Assembly: GCF_000374025.1 (NCBI RefSeq)
Contig: NZ_KB893217.1
Coordinates: forward strand, 62,001-126,000
Length of the DNA stretch: 64,000 nucleotides
Direction: 5' to 3'
From: Spirosoma panaciterrae DSM 21099
Lineage (GTDB): Bacteria > Bacteroidota > Bacteroidia > Cytophagales > Spirosomataceae
A program made the position numbers and the translations under genes. How positions within the stretch are numbered: position 1 is the stretch's first letter; each line of letters opens with the position of its first letter. This document shows positions 42,036 through 51,145 of this stretch, in pieces. Under the pieces are notes generated by a model. The model saw only the letters and a list, made by a program, of their open reading frames with translations. It ran no database searches and was not told the DNA's origin.

Positions 42036-42672
42036 CGCATGGACCTGCCTTCCTGTACTTGCTATCCTGCTGTGGAGTTGCGGTACAGGCTCCGATGATA
42101 AACTCCCTATTTTAGGCCAGCGGGAAGTCGTTACAAAAGTCGTCGAGGGTAAGACCGTAACCGATTCGGTCGATCATACCATTCCCGATTTCAACTTTGT
42201 GAGCCAGTATGGGGATACCATAACGGCTAAAAATCTGGACGGAAAAATTTATGTAGCCGATTTCTTTTTCACGACTTGCCCGACCATTTGCCCTAAAATG
42301 AAGGTGCAACTCAAGCGCGTATACGACAAGTTCAAAGGGAATCCAGAGGTTATGCTCCTGTCGCATACCATTGATCCGGCACACGACTCGGTAGCTGTAC
42401 TGAACGAGTTTGCTCAGAATCTAGGCATTACAGGCCGTCAGTGGCTATTCGTAACGGGCGACCGCGAAAAAATCTATGAGATAGGCCAAAATAGCTATAT
42501 GGTAACGGCGCAGCAAGACTCGTCGGCGCCGGGTGGTGTTGTACACAGTGGTGCTTTTATTCTGGTCGATAAGCAGAAACGCATCCGGGGTATTTACGAT
42601 GGCACAACCGAAGAAGGAGTCAATAAATTAATGGCTGATATGGAGCGACTATTGGCCGAGTACAAATCATGA
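42001..42672 (+). CDS. SCO1/SenC-family thioredoxin-like lipoprotein
   Basis: About 224 residues from a TTG at 42001; an ATG at 41974 or GTG at 41986 would also work. A short hydrophobic stretch ends in the lipobox LLWSC. The CxxxC motif FFFTTCPTICPKMKVQ lies in the middle and the conserved His is in GVVHSGAFILVDKQKR. SCO proteins deliver copper to cytochrome c oxidase or reduce thiols in the periplasm. The start is unsure because all options overlap the preceding gene. The next gene, a cytochrome c, starts at the ATGA overlap. Confidence 0.82.
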   Translation: MNSPASFWANLNAWTCLPVLAILLWSCGTGSDDKLPILGQREVVTKVVEGKTVTDSVDHTIPDFNFVSQYGDTITAKNLDGKIYVADFFFTTCPTICPKMKVQLKRVYDKFKGNPEVMLLSHTIDPAHDSVAVLNEFAQNLGITGRQWLFVTGDREKIYEIGQNSYMVTAQQDSSAPGGVVHSGAFILVDKQKRIRGIYDGTTEEGVNKLMADMERLLAEYKS

Positions 42673-43094
42673 TCCGATTAGCCAGTTTTTTAGTCATCAT
42701 TACGGTTTTTGTCGCCTGCGTATCGTGTCAGAGCGAAGAAGAAATAAAGCGGCAACGATACATTACGGAAGGAATCCTGGTTTATAAAAACAATTGTGCA
42801 AACTGCCACCAGCCGAAAGGCGAAGGGCTGGCCGAACTGTATCCGCCCATCGCTAAGTCCGATTATCTGACCAACAAAGATCAGGTAATCTGCTTAATGC
42901 GTTATGGACAGCAGGGAAAAATCGTGGTTAATGGTAAATCGTATAACCGACCGATGCCCCCACAGCCGCAGCTAAGCGATCTGGAAATAGCCGAGTTAGC
43001 TACCTACATTTACAATGAATGGGGCAACGAAACCAAAGTCACAGGAGTGAAGGAAGTTACGCCAATTTTGAAGAAGTGTGCCGAAAGTCAATAA
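42669..43094 (+). CDS. c-type cytochrome lipoprotein
   Basis: 141 residues. A signal peptide with a lipobox-like CVSC is followed by one haem site, CANCH in YKNNCANCHQPKGEG. The distal Met may be M in RPMPPQPQLSDLE, and a cytochrome c helix (IAELATYIYNEWG) follows. It overlaps SCO by 4 bases, so copper/thiol chemistry and electron transfer are linked. The exact electron partner is unknown. Confidence 0.85.
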   Translation: MIRLASFLVIITVFVACVSCQSEEEIKRQRYITEGILVYKNNCANCHQPKGEGLAELYPPIAKSDYLTNKDQVICLMRYGQQGKIVVNGKSYNRPMPPQPQLSDLEIAELATYIYNEWGNETKVTGVKEVTPILKKCAESQ

Positions 43095-43122
43095 GTAATC
43101 GTTTGGTAATTAGGCATCACCG

Positions 43123-43728
43123 TTAAATCCCCGCATCGACGTTGAATACACCCGTTACTTTGCGGATAGCATATTTCGTAAAATCCTGATTGGCATCCAG
43201 GCCAATACCGTATAGTTTTTCGCCAGTCAACTGGCTAAGAACCGTTACGGGCTTGTCGGTATATACTTTCTTGGTTATGGGATTCCAGGTAAGTTCGGGC
43301 GTGAGGAGCTTTTCCTTCTTCTGTTTGTTCACCACCTCTACATGCCCAATAACAACATAGATATCTTTCGCCTTGTCGTAACGGCCCGAATCGGAGCGTA
43401 CCGTAGTTACTTCATCGCCTGATGGCCCATAAAACACAATCTGAATGGGTTTTGGGTATCGTCGATTGTCGTTCACATAGCGAAGTTGCTTGGCTGTTGT
43501 CAGTTTAACCTTCAGCATGGCAGCCTCGCTGTATAATAACTTTACGTCGTTGATTTCTTCGATGGGCCCACTATAAGGTTCTACCTTCTTAGCCTGTTTA
43601 GAATCTCCACAAGCGATAAGAAGTGAAATGTGAAGAATGAAAACTGATAAATACAGACCAGACTTCGGCTGCCTTACGGGCCTATCCTTTTGTTGAACTC
43701 CAGCTAGTCTGCATTCCTCACGCTTCAT
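43123..43728 (-). CDS. lptC: LPS export protein LptC, with hairpin-derived signal peptide
   Basis: 201 residues. The lipobox ISLLIAC follows a hydrophobic stretch, preceded by an unusually long basic region (MKREECRLAGVQQKDRPVRQ). The mature part reads as LptC: DVKLLYSEAAMLKVKLTTA, IQIVFYGPSGDEVTTVRSDS, VVIGHVEVVNKQKKEKLLTPE and WNPITKKVYTDKPV. LptC is the inner-membrane arm that passes LPS to LptA. The only ATG sits in one arm of an inverted repeat and the signal peptide is encoded by the other. It follows the porin gene by 16 bases on the minus strand. Confidence 0.78.
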   Translation of the reverse strand: MKREECRLAGVQQKDRPVRQPKSGLYLSVFILHISLLIACGDSKQAKKVEPYSGPIEEINDVKLLYSEAAMLKVKLTTAKQLRYVNDNRRYPKPIQIVFYGPSGDEVTTVRSDSGRYDKAKDIYVVIGHVEVVNKQKKEKLLTPELTWNPITKKVYTDKPVTVLSQLTGEKLYGIGLDANQDFTKYAIRKVTGVFNVDAGI

Positions 43729-43735
43729 TCTTCAC
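43630..43735 (-). repeat. inverted repeat covering the lptC start and signal peptide
   Basis: Arm 43711-43735 pairs with 43630-43654 at 18 of 25 positions, including 12 perfect pairs in a row; loop 56 bases. In transcript sense the first arm (GTGAAGAATGAAGCGTGAGG) is C-poor and lies upstream of and over the lptC start; the second arm encodes VFILHIS of the signal peptide. It is of the same style as the hairpins at 1481 and 4914. Confidence 0.65.
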
Positions 43736-43744
43736 TGAAAAAAA

Positions 43745-45046
43745 TTAATCAATAACCGGTTTGCGGAACCACCAGTCGTTCAGCGAGAAACCCAGGGCAA
43801 TCCGTACGTAGCGTTCCCGAATCTGATTGGCAGTCAGTACGCCACGCTGGCCAGCCACAACCGATATACTGATGTGGTTTACCAGATACGAGCCAAGTGG
43901 CAGGGAAACCCCCAGACTACCGTTTACATCATTGATTTTTAAGCCACCAATCAGGTAAGGCATCTGATTGTATTGAAAACCAGCCCGGTAAGTAACCAGA
44001 TCCCAGTACCGGTTCGATGTGGGTTTAGGTGTGTATTCAACCCCGGCGGCAACCGACATGGTGTTATGGAGGTTGCCTGCTTTATTATCTGATGTCCGGT
44101 AATCGCCCCACTGCTGCATCCCGAAATCAACTCCGACTAGCAATGAATTGTTCTTTTCAAGGCTGATACCAAAGTTCATCTGGTTCGGCAAAATAGCCTT
44201 GCCTGCCGAATTGAGTTGAAGGGTATCGGGAGAGTTGATAGCTAGTTTATCGGTGGTTGTCTGCTGATAAATATCGGTTTGCTGAGCTTTTACACCCGTT
44301 TGAGGTTCATACGTGGCGCCGAGGTTGAGCGTCCAGTTTTCGCTCAGCTTTGGTCGCCAGGCACCGCCCAATTTGAACACAACATCACTATAGGTAACCC
44401 GATTTAGCCGATTCACCAGAACATCGGCACTACCCGTATTGATGTAGGAATTGGACGAGTACGTAATATTTCCGAACAGGAATGAAGCCTCCGCTCCCAG
44501 ATAGATATTCTTTGCCAACCGTACTCCATTAGCAAACGAAGCTTTATTTAATCCACCACGTCCGGTATAAGTATATTTAGTAGGGTATATAGATCCCGGT
44601 ACAGTCGATATGCGTTCCGTATTGTAATTCACGTACGAATAAGGCTTTAAACTTATGGCCATATTCCAGCGTGAGTTGGCAGGAAATGCCAGCGCCAGAT
44701 ACCCAAGGTTACCGGCGGTATTGTTCTGATTCCGCAATTCGTTGCTGATATTCTGGCTCAGTCCTTTCGACTCGCCCAATAGCCCAACCTCAAAAACTGT
44801 GAAACGGGTCCGACGAGCCAGTAAAGCCGGATTTTGCAAGTTCATGTAGAAAGCACTGGCATTGCTGACACCAATCCCACCCATGCCCATATTGGTTACG
44901 TGAGCAGGACTATATAATTCGCCAACTCCCAAAGCCGAATAGGGTGAATTCCCTAAACCCTGTGCCAAACCGATTGACGAAGTTGCGGCAATGGCCAGCA
45001 AACTAGGTATGATTATCTGGCGTATTCGCTTGTAAATTCTTAACAT
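43745..45046 (-). CDS. FadL-like outer-membrane barrel protein
   Basis: 433 residues. A signal peptide ends near GLAQG, followed by SPYSALGVGELYSPAHVTNM and GMGGIGVSNASAFYMNLQNP, the Pro/Ala/Leu-rich N-terminal pattern of FadL-type channels of Bacteroidota. The rest is alternating beta strands ending in VRIALGFSLNDWWFRKPVID, a barrel terminus. It sits between coaX and lptC, as in other Bacteroidota. The transported compound is unknown. Its start overlaps the coaX end by 44 bases. Confidence 0.82.
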   Translation of the reverse strand: MLRIYKRIRQIIIPSLLAIAATSSIGLAQGLGNSPYSALGVGELYSPAHVTNMGMGGIGVSNASAFYMNLQNPALLARRTRFTVFEVGLLGESKGLSQNISNELRNQNNTAGNLGYLALAFPANSRWNMAISLKPYSYVNYNTERISTVPGSIYPTKYTYTGRGGLNKASFANGVRLAKNIYLGAEASFLFGNITYSSNSYINTGSADVLVNRLNRVTYSDVVFKLGGAWRPKLSENWTLNLGATYEPQTGVKAQQTDIYQQTTTDKLAINSPDTLQLNSAGKAILPNQMNFGISLEKNNSLLVGVDFGMQQWGDYRTSDNKAGNLHNTMSVAAGVEYTPKPTSNRYWDLVTYRAGFQYNQMPYLIGGLKINDVNGSLGVSLPLGSYLVNHISISVVAGQRGVLTANQIRERYVRIALGFSLNDWWFRKPVID

Positions 45047-45797
45047 TATAGCGTAAAATTCGATTCAACCCAATCAATACCAAGTTTGGGACTGCAAATA
45101 TCGGGGGTTTCAGACGACTTTCAAAGGCGGGGCCATCTCCCCCACACAGTAAAACTACAATCTCTGGCCGTTCTGTCCGATATGCATCAATAATCCCATT
45201 CAATTCAAACGTCAGTCCATTCACTACTCCGCTCTGCATAGCTGCCTGAGTATTTTTAGCCGTAAGCCCCGGCCAGGCGCTCGGTGCTTCAACCAAAGGA
45301 AGCCGGGCTGTCTGCTCATGCATCGCCCGAAATCGCATGCGTAGCCCCGGCGAAATCAACCCTCCCTGAAATACCGCGTCATGATCGATCAGATCGGCCG
45401 TCAGGCAGGTTCCCAGATCAAGCACCAGACAGTCCTGGCCCGGATACAAGGCAACAGCACCCACGGCAGCCGCTACCCGATCGGCCCCAAGCGTATGGGG
45501 TGTATCGTATGCTTTGCGTATGGGTAGAGCTGTTTGGCTATCCAGCACCATAAAATTGCGTTGTAGCCCCGTAAAGCCCCGCCGAATTTCGTCGGCAGGC
45601 CGACTAGTCGATGACACCAGGACATGCGCGACTGACTGATTAACTAATTCGGCCAACAGTACGTCGGGCGTGTCATAGCGCGTCGTCCTTACCAGAGTAT
45701 CGCCTTCAAACCAACCGGCTTTCAGGCTTGAGTTCCCCCAATCAACCACCAGGTTATGGATCGTTGATGGATAAGCTGGGTTTGTATCTGTCTGCAT
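45003..45797 (-). CDS. coaX: type III pantothenate kinase
   Basis: 264 residues from ATG 45797 (MQTDTNPAYPSTIHNLVVDW); an ATG at 45833 adds 12 residues and is less natural. The first ATP motif is VVDWGNSSLKAGWF, and the others are TLGADRVAAAVGA and CLVLDLGTCLTADLI, all hallmarks of type III (CoaX) enzymes. It phosphorylates pantothenate at the start of coenzyme A synthesis, completing the pathway with coaBC in the same window. The gene overlaps the downstream porin gene by 44 bases. Confidence 0.92.
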   Translation of the reverse strand: MQTDTNPAYPSTIHNLVVDWGNSSLKAGWFEGDTLVRTTRYDTPDVLLAELVNQSVAHVLVSSTSRPADEIRRGFTGLQRNFMVLDSQTALPIRKAYDTPHTLGADRVAAAVGAVALYPGQDCLVLDLGTCLTADLIDHDAVFQGGLISPGLRMRFRAMHEQTARLPLVEAPSAWPGLTAKNTQAAMQSGVVNGLTFELNGIIDAYRTERPEIVVLLCGGDGPAFESRLKPPIFAVPNLVLIGLNRILRYNVKNLQANTPDNHT

Positions 45798-45915
45798 TCG
45801 TATACGCAAGTGCAACGTTGATTGTGCGCACAAAATTTGTGATTCTTTCTTGTTTTAAGGATTTTTAACGGCAATAATGCCTCATTCGGTCCGCCCTTTC
45901 TACCTGTTGTAGTAC

Positions 45916-46413
45916 ATGCCTGCATTTATACGTATTCTTCCACTCATACTTTTGCCCATAGTCTTGAATTGCGCGCCTTCAAAGCAGCAGGCAATTATCC
46001 ATCAATTGCCCAATTACGACCCAAAAGCCGTTCACCGTATCGTATTTGTTGATTTCACAATTCGTCGGAACACCTCCCGCCCAACCGAACAAATAAACCT
46101 AACGAACTCGATTATAGGCAATGGCGAGCTAAAACCTATAGGCCAACCCGTTCATACGCCTTATCAGCTCCAGATTCGTTACTATTCCAACGATAAGCAG
46201 GTCATTAAAACCGATAGTCTGGAACATCCCCTTTTCCGGTCACTAGAAATTGCAAACACCAATGGCACCTTTGACCGAAGTTTGCGCACAGAACAGGAAG
46301 GGCATTTTTCCATTCGATTTCCTTACACGGACTCGTTAACCAAGCTAGAGATATATAGCCAGACACCCGATCGGCCCGTTCGAAAAATCTATACACTATC
46401 CCTAAAACCATGA
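45916..46413 (+). CDS. lipoprotein preceding the M64 peptidase
   Basis: 165 residues. A signal peptide ends in the lipobox VLNC. The mature part is beta-rich (VHRIVFVDFTIRRNTS, YQLQIRYYSNDKQVIKT, HFSIRFPYTDS) with no family recognised. It overlaps the peptidase gene by 4 bases, so they are translated together, and it may anchor, inhibit or deliver that peptidase. Confidence 0.7.
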   Translation: MPAFIRILPLILLPIVLNCAPSKQQAIIHQLPNYDPKAVHRIVFVDFTIRRNTSRPTEQINLTNSIIGNGELKPIGQPVHTPYQLQIRYYSNDKQVIKTDSLEHPLFRSLEIANTNGTFDRSLRTEQEGHFSIRFPYTDSLTKLEIYSQTPDRPVRKIYTLSLKP

Positions 46414-48242
46414 GACAACTTTTCAACCTGCTGACAGGCTGTTTTTTGATGACTAGCTCTTTGTGTTTAGGCCAAAAGTTTCAGGTCGATACACTCCAAA
46501 AAACCGGGCCATTGGCAAAACGCATCAATGTAGTCATTCTGGGAGACGGCTTTACACAAGATGAGCTACCTAAGTTTGATCAGGAAGCCCAAAAAATTAT
46601 GAACTTCTTCCTGGGTTACACGCCCTACAACGCGTATAAAAATTACTTCAACTTTTTCAGCATCCGGGTTCCATCCAATCAGAGTGGCGCTACTAACCCA
46701 GGTACTGCTCCCGATCGGTATCCCAATCAGCCTATCGAAACGAAGGATACGTATTTTGGCTCATCTTTTGGTACGGCTAATATCCATCGATTGGTTGCCA
46801 TCCGAAATTACCAGGCGTTTACGAACGTCATGGCGACGAATTTTCCTAGCTACGATTTAGCGATCATGATTGTGAATTCGCCCTGGTACGGCGGATCGGG
46901 AGGCAATCCGGCAACGTTTACACTCGACGCCCAGGCTAGTTTAATCGGCATGCACGAGATTGGCCATCTCTTCAGTTCCCTCACCGACGAATATTGGGCA
47001 GGCGCTGTATATGCCCGTGAAGCCGCCAACATGACGCAAAACACAAACCCCGCAACCATTACCTGGAAAAACTGGCTCAATCAATTCAACATTGGAATTT
47101 TTCAGCATTTGGATAACGCAGTAGCCCAGAGTTGGTATAAACCAACGAATCATAACTGCCTGATGGAACAGTTGGACCGCTCTTTCTGTGCCGTTTGCCG
47201 TGAGGCCACGACCAACCGTATCCTCCAGCTTGTAAAATCGGTCGATGGGGTATCTCCTCTGCCTAGCTCCCGCATTACCGTCAATACACAACCTGTAACC
47301 ATTCAATTGACCCTCCTAAAGCCCAATCCGAATACCTTAGCGGTAGACTGGCGGTTAAACAATCTGCCGTTTAAACAAAATACTGACCAGGTCACTCTTT
47401 CAGCCGATCAATTGCCGAATCAGACAAATACGCTGAGCGTTACGGTGCTCGATACCACAGACTTTATCCGGCTAGCCAGTCACCCGCAGCAACATCGATA
47501 CACCTATCAGTGGACGCTTGAACGAGATGCTCCTGCTCAGACCATGACGCTCAGTACTTCGCGGAATTCGCTTTGTATCGGCGAGTCGGCCATACTAACG
47601 GCCAGCAATTGTAGTGGCTCAGTTACCTGGTCGACGGGCGTTGCCAGCACGTCCATTGCCGTATCGCCTACTCAATCGACAACGTATACAGCCATGTGCA
47701 CTATAGCCGGAACCAGCTCACAAACGGCGTCGATTAGTCTGGCTGTATTTCCACTACCTACTGCCGAAGCCAGCAATACAGGTCCTTATCTCGAAAATCA
47801 AACCATACAGCTTACCGCTAAAGGCGGCACACGCTATGCCTGGGCTGGCCCGGCTAATTTTACATCATCGGAACAGAATCCAGCAATTCCGGCGGCCAAG
47901 GCAAGCCAGTCAGGGGCGTATACCGTGACAGTGAGTTCGACGAACGGCTGTAGCGACAAAGCACAGACTGTGGTGATCATCAATCCCTTACTGTCCGTTA
48001 CATCGCCATCAGCCGACGCCGTATGGGTCTTTCCCAATCCTGCCAAAGAACAGGTTTTCATTCGCTCGGCGCTCTCTGGCGAACTGACCTTTACGTTATT
48101 CGACGCAAAAGGGAATGATGTATTGAAAAAATCTTTCTATCAATCTACCGAATTTCGTACTGATAAATTGGTAAAATCCGTATATTTCTATCGCGTTAGC
48201 AACGGACAGCAAATCCTTACCGGAAAGTTAATTATTGAATGA
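46410..48242 (+). CDS. M64-family metallopeptidase with type IX sorting domain
   Basis: 610 residues. After a signal peptide (near LCLGQ) comes an M64 (IgA peptidase) domain with KRINVVILGDGFTQDEL, IMIVNSPWYGGSGGNP and the zinc motif H182-E183-I-G-H186 in GMHEIGHLFSSLTDEYW. Ig-like repeats follow at 380-520 (SLCIGESAILTASNCSG), then a type A type IX sorting domain: VFPNPAKEQVFIRSALSG to YRVSNGQQILTGKLIIE. It is thus secreted or cell-surface attached. The substrate is unknown; IgA cleavage is a family name, not a claim here. Confidence 0.92.
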   Translation: MRQLFNLLTGCFLMTSSLCLGQKFQVDTLQKTGPLAKRINVVILGDGFTQDELPKFDQEAQKIMNFFLGYTPYNAYKNYFNFFSIRVPSNQSGATNPGTAPDRYPNQPIETKDTYFGSSFGTANIHRLVAIRNYQAFTNVMATNFPSYDLAIMIVNSPWYGGSGGNPATFTLDAQASLIGMHEIGHLFSSLTDEYWAGAVYAREAANMTQNTNPATITWKNWLNQFNIGIFQHLDNAVAQSWYKPTNHNCLMEQLDRSFCAVCREATTNRILQLVKSVDGVSPLPSSRITVNTQPVTIQLTLLKPNPNTLAVDWRLNNLPFKQNTDQVTLSADQLPNQTNTLSVTVLDTTDFIRLASHPQQHRYTYQWTLERDAPAQTMTLSTSRNSLCIGESAILTASNCSGSVTWSTGVASTSIAVSPTQSTTYTAMCTIAGTSSQTASISLAVFPLPTAEASNTGPYLENQTIQLTAKGGTRYAWAGPANFTSSEQNPAIPAAKASQSGAYTVTVSSTNGCSDKAQTVVIINPLLSVTSPSADAVWVFPNPAKEQVFIRSALSGELTFTLFDAKGNDVLKKSFYQSTEFRTDKLVKSVYFYRVSNGQQILTGKLIIE

Positions 48243-48785
48243 ATCCGGCAGCCTCTCTTGCGTTTTCTACTTCGTTGGTCTTTCTTCGTTCTTAATCGTA
48301 AAGTCGATGTACCGAACGCAACAGATTCATCCGATCAGGCGTATCCATAGAAACTCATTTTTTTATGTAAACAGGAAACAATTCGTTTGAAATTACGTTC
48401 TCTTGACAAGACTGCAACAAACTATTACCTTTGCTACCATCACGAGTCGGTAGATAGGGGTTTAACAAGAAACCCATAGCGACGGCAGATCATCGCCACG
48501 GCGAACCGCCATTTTCCCAACATTCTCATAATCATCTTATCTGGCCTCCCCAGACGGTTATAGTTGGAATCGGCAAACCATCCCAGTTTTAATGTAGTTT
48601 GAATTAAAGTTCATTACCTAAGTAAACAAATCGGTTGAGGTTAATTTGATTAATCTGTTGCCCCACGTAGCCCGTATGCGGTCTCTTAACTCGCCTATCA
48701 CGAAAGCGGTTTCTTAAAATCAACAATCCCCAGGTTCCATCATCACCGCGCAGGCGGTTCTATTAAGGTTTATTACCTGACCTTT
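48243..48785 (+). promoter_or_regulatory. rho: long leader of rho
   Basis: A 543-base gene-free gap. A strong promoter at 48403-48433 would give a 5' leader of about 345 bases. The leader contains a GGGTTT-AACAAG-AAACCC hairpin (48458-48475) near its start and ACCGCGCAGGCGGT near 48747, and no ORF. Bases 48243-48402 hold nothing recognisable. Long leaders of rho fit autoregulation by Rho-dependent termination. No clear ribosome site precedes ATG 48786. Confidence 0.6.
48403..48433 (+). promoter_or_regulatory. rho: rho promoter
   Basis: TTGAC starts at 48403 and TACCTTTG lies at 48426-48433, a 20-base spacing. It fits the Bacteroidota TTG-N20-TAnnTTTG consensus well. Confidence 0.72.
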
Positions 48786-50999
48786 ATGTTCAAGAAAGAA
48801 GAATTAGACAAGAAGTCCCGCGAGGAGCTTCACCCCATTGCCGAGCAATTCGGTATTCGTAATATTTCTAAATACACCAAAGAAAAACTGGTTTACGAAA
48901 TCATAAAACAACAGTCGGAACAACCCAGTCCAGCCGAAACTGAGGCCGTGGCTACACCGACTGAAGCGCCTAAGCGTGGTAACCGACGCCCAAAACCAGC
49001 CGTAAGTACGACTGAAGCAGCGGCCACTACCGAGGCAACGGCTCTTCCAGAAACACAGTCTGTAGAATCAACTCCCGTCAGCACCGCTACTCCGCAACCC
49101 CGACAACGGGCTCGACGTGAGCGGGTTGACACCCCAAAATCGAATACACCAACGGCCGAAGTGACCGAAACCGCATCAACTACTCCAGTTGCCGACAACG
49201 TTGCTTCCACGCCAACACCCGAGCCAGAAAGTACATCGACAGAGCCGACAACGGAGCCTTCGCAACCCTTCCGCCAGCAACGTGACACACGCGATTCGGG
49301 GTCGCGAAATGGCCAATACAATCAGCAGGGGCGAAACCGGCCAGAAAATCGACGCGAAGGCGAAGAAAGTGGAAACCCATCCGAACGGTTGTTCCGGCAG
49401 GCTCCTCCCCGAAACGACCGGAACGGACGCCCCGACCAGAACCAGGCCCGAAATGGCCGGCCTGAATGGCAACGTGACAATCGGCAACGGTTTGAACCCA
49501 ACCGCGAACGCACAGAAGGCGGATCGGGTACCGGAAATTCCCGTGATAACAACCAGCGAAGAGAACCGCGTCCACGCACACCGCGTGTGGCAACGGACGA
49601 AATGACGCTGAATTATGGCGGCCAGGCTGAAGACGACTTCCTGACACCCACAGTTATTTCGGAAGATAATGCACCTAATATGCAATCGACTGCCGATTCG
49701 ATGGTTTCGGTTGCCAACCCAACGAATGAGCCTGTCGATTCGCCAACCGATATACAGCCCGACCAGTCGCTATCGGTCGATGGGGGCCAAATCGCTCAGC
49801 CTCAACTTAACCAGCCAAGCCGCGAAGCCCAGGAATACCAGAATCGGATCCGGCGACAGTACAACCAGCATATTCGGGAATTCGACGGGATTATCGAAAA
49901 CGAGGGTGTGCTGGAAATCATGTCTGATGGAGGGTATGGCTTCCTACGTTCAGCTGACTACAACTACCTCGCCAGCCCCGATGATATTTATGTATCGCCC
50001 TCCCAGATCAAACTATTTGGCCTGAAAACGGGCGACACCGTTCGCGGGGCTATTCGACCACCGAAAGAAGGGGAAAAATACTTTGCTCTCCTGCGCGTAT
50101 CTACGGTCAATGGAAAAACGACCGAAGAAATCCGCGACCGTATCCCGTTCGAATACCTGACTCCACTTTTCCCGGAAGAACACATTCGGTTGAGCACCCG
50201 GCCCGAAAATTATTCATCGCGGGTACTGGACTTGTTTGCGCCAATCGGAAAGGGCCAACGGGGCATGATCGTTGCGCAGCCCAAAACGGGGAAGACTGTC
50301 CTGCTAAAAGAGATTGCCAACGCCATCACCAAAAATCACCCCGAGATTTACCTAATTGTTCTTCTCATCGACGAACGCCCGGAAGAAGTAACCGACATGG
50401 CCCGGAGCGTGAATGCCGAGGTAATTTCATCAACCTTCGATGAGCAGGCTGATCGCCATGTGAAAGTATCGAGCATGGTGCTGGAAAAAGCGAAGCGGAT
50501 GGTCGAATGTGGTCACGATGTGGTTATTCTGCTCGACTCGATTACACGTCTGGCCCGGGCTTATAACACAGTGGTACCTTCGTCGGGAAAGATCCTGTCA
50601 GGGGGTGTGGATGCCAACGCTCTGCATCGGCCGAAACGATTCTTTGGCGCAGCCCGTAATGTAGAAAATGGCGGTTCGCTGACCATCATCGCTACAGCCC
50701 TGATTGATACTGGATCGAAAATGGATGAGGTAATCTTTGAAGAATTCAAAGGAACGGGTAATATGGAACTCCAGCTCGACCGGAAATTAGCCAACAAACG
50801 GGTTTATCCGGCCGTCGATGTATTGGCATCGGGTACCCGTCGGGAAGATTTGCTGCTTGATAAAGAAACGTTACAGCGCGTCTGGATTCTGCGCAAGCAC
50901 ATGGCTGATATGAACCCGATGGAAACCATGGACTTCCTGCTCGACCGCATGAGAGGTACCCGCACCAACGAAGAGTTCCTTATCTCAATGAATCGGTAG
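48786..50999 (+). CDS. rho: transcription termination factor Rho with a long disordered insert
   Basis: 737 residues, far longer than the usual 420. Residues 2-42 are the N-terminal helical domain ([19 protein letters not shown]). Residues about 43-355 are a disordered stretch rich in Thr/Pro first, then Asn/Arg/Gln/Gly ([19 protein letters not shown]). The RNA-binding cold-shock fold follows ([20 protein letters not shown] near 373-392), then the ATPase with Walker A PKTGKT at 499-504, [20 protein letters not shown] and [18 protein letters not shown]. Rho is an RNA helicase that ends transcription. A comparable insert in Bacteroides thetaiotaomicron Rho drives phase separation. Confidence 0.96.
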   Translation: MFKKEELDKKSREELHPIAEQFGIRNISKYTKEKLVYEIIKQQSEQPSPAETEAVATPTEAPKRGNRRPKPAVSTTEAAATTEATALPETQSVESTPVSTATPQPRQRARRERVDTPKSNTPTAEVTETASTTPVADNVASTPTPEPESTSTEPTTEPSQPFRQQRDTRDSGSRNGQYNQQGRNRPENRREGEESGNPSERLFRQAPPRNDRNGRPDQNQARNGRPEWQRDNRQRFEPNRERTEGGSGTGNSRDNNQRREPRPRTPRVATDEMTLNYGGQAEDDFLTPTVISEDNAPNMQSTADSMVSVANPTNEPVDSPTDIQPDQSLSVDGGQIAQPQLNQPSREAQEYQNRIRRQYNQHIREFDGIIENEGVLEIMSDGGYGFLRSADYNYLASPDDIYVSPSQIKLFGLKTGDTVRGAIRPPKEGEKYFALLRVSTVNGKTTEEIRDRIPFEYLTPLFPEEHIRLSTRPENYSSRVLDLFAPIGKGQRGMIVAQPKTGKTVLLKEIANAITKNHPEIYLIVLLIDERPEEVTDMARSVNAEVISSTFDEQADRHVKVSSMVLEKAKRMVECGHDVVILLDSITRLARAYNTVVPSSGKILSGGVDANALHRPKRFFGAARNVENGGSLTIIATALIDTGSKMDEVIFEEFKGTGNMELQLDRKLANKRVYPAVDVLASGTRREDLLLDKETLQRVWILRKHMADMNPMETMDFLLDRMRGTRTNEEFLISMNR

Positions 51000-51059
51000 G
51001 TTTATAATTGACAAAGCCGCACTTTTTAGATCAAGTGCGGCTTTGTCAATTATAAACCT
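50998..51059. terminator. perfect 27-base hairpin at the rho stop
   Basis: Arms 50998-51024 and 51033-51059 are perfect complements with an 8-base loop; the left arm begins inside the rho stop codon (TAG at 50997-50999). No T-run follows on the plus strand, so termination may need another feature. It may also serve the minus-strand neighbour. Confidence 0.8.
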
Positions 51060-51145
51060 GTTTTAAGCTTTCTTTTTATGGCTGATTCTTGATCTAAACT
51101 GAAGCGATTTTACTGCCTGTCAGTTCAGCAGGCTCGGTCATTTAA

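Noticed and set aside
49176-49685. Several ORFs of 85-169 codons, both strands, inside rho
   Set aside because: They are shadows of the low-complexity Rho insert and have no protein features.
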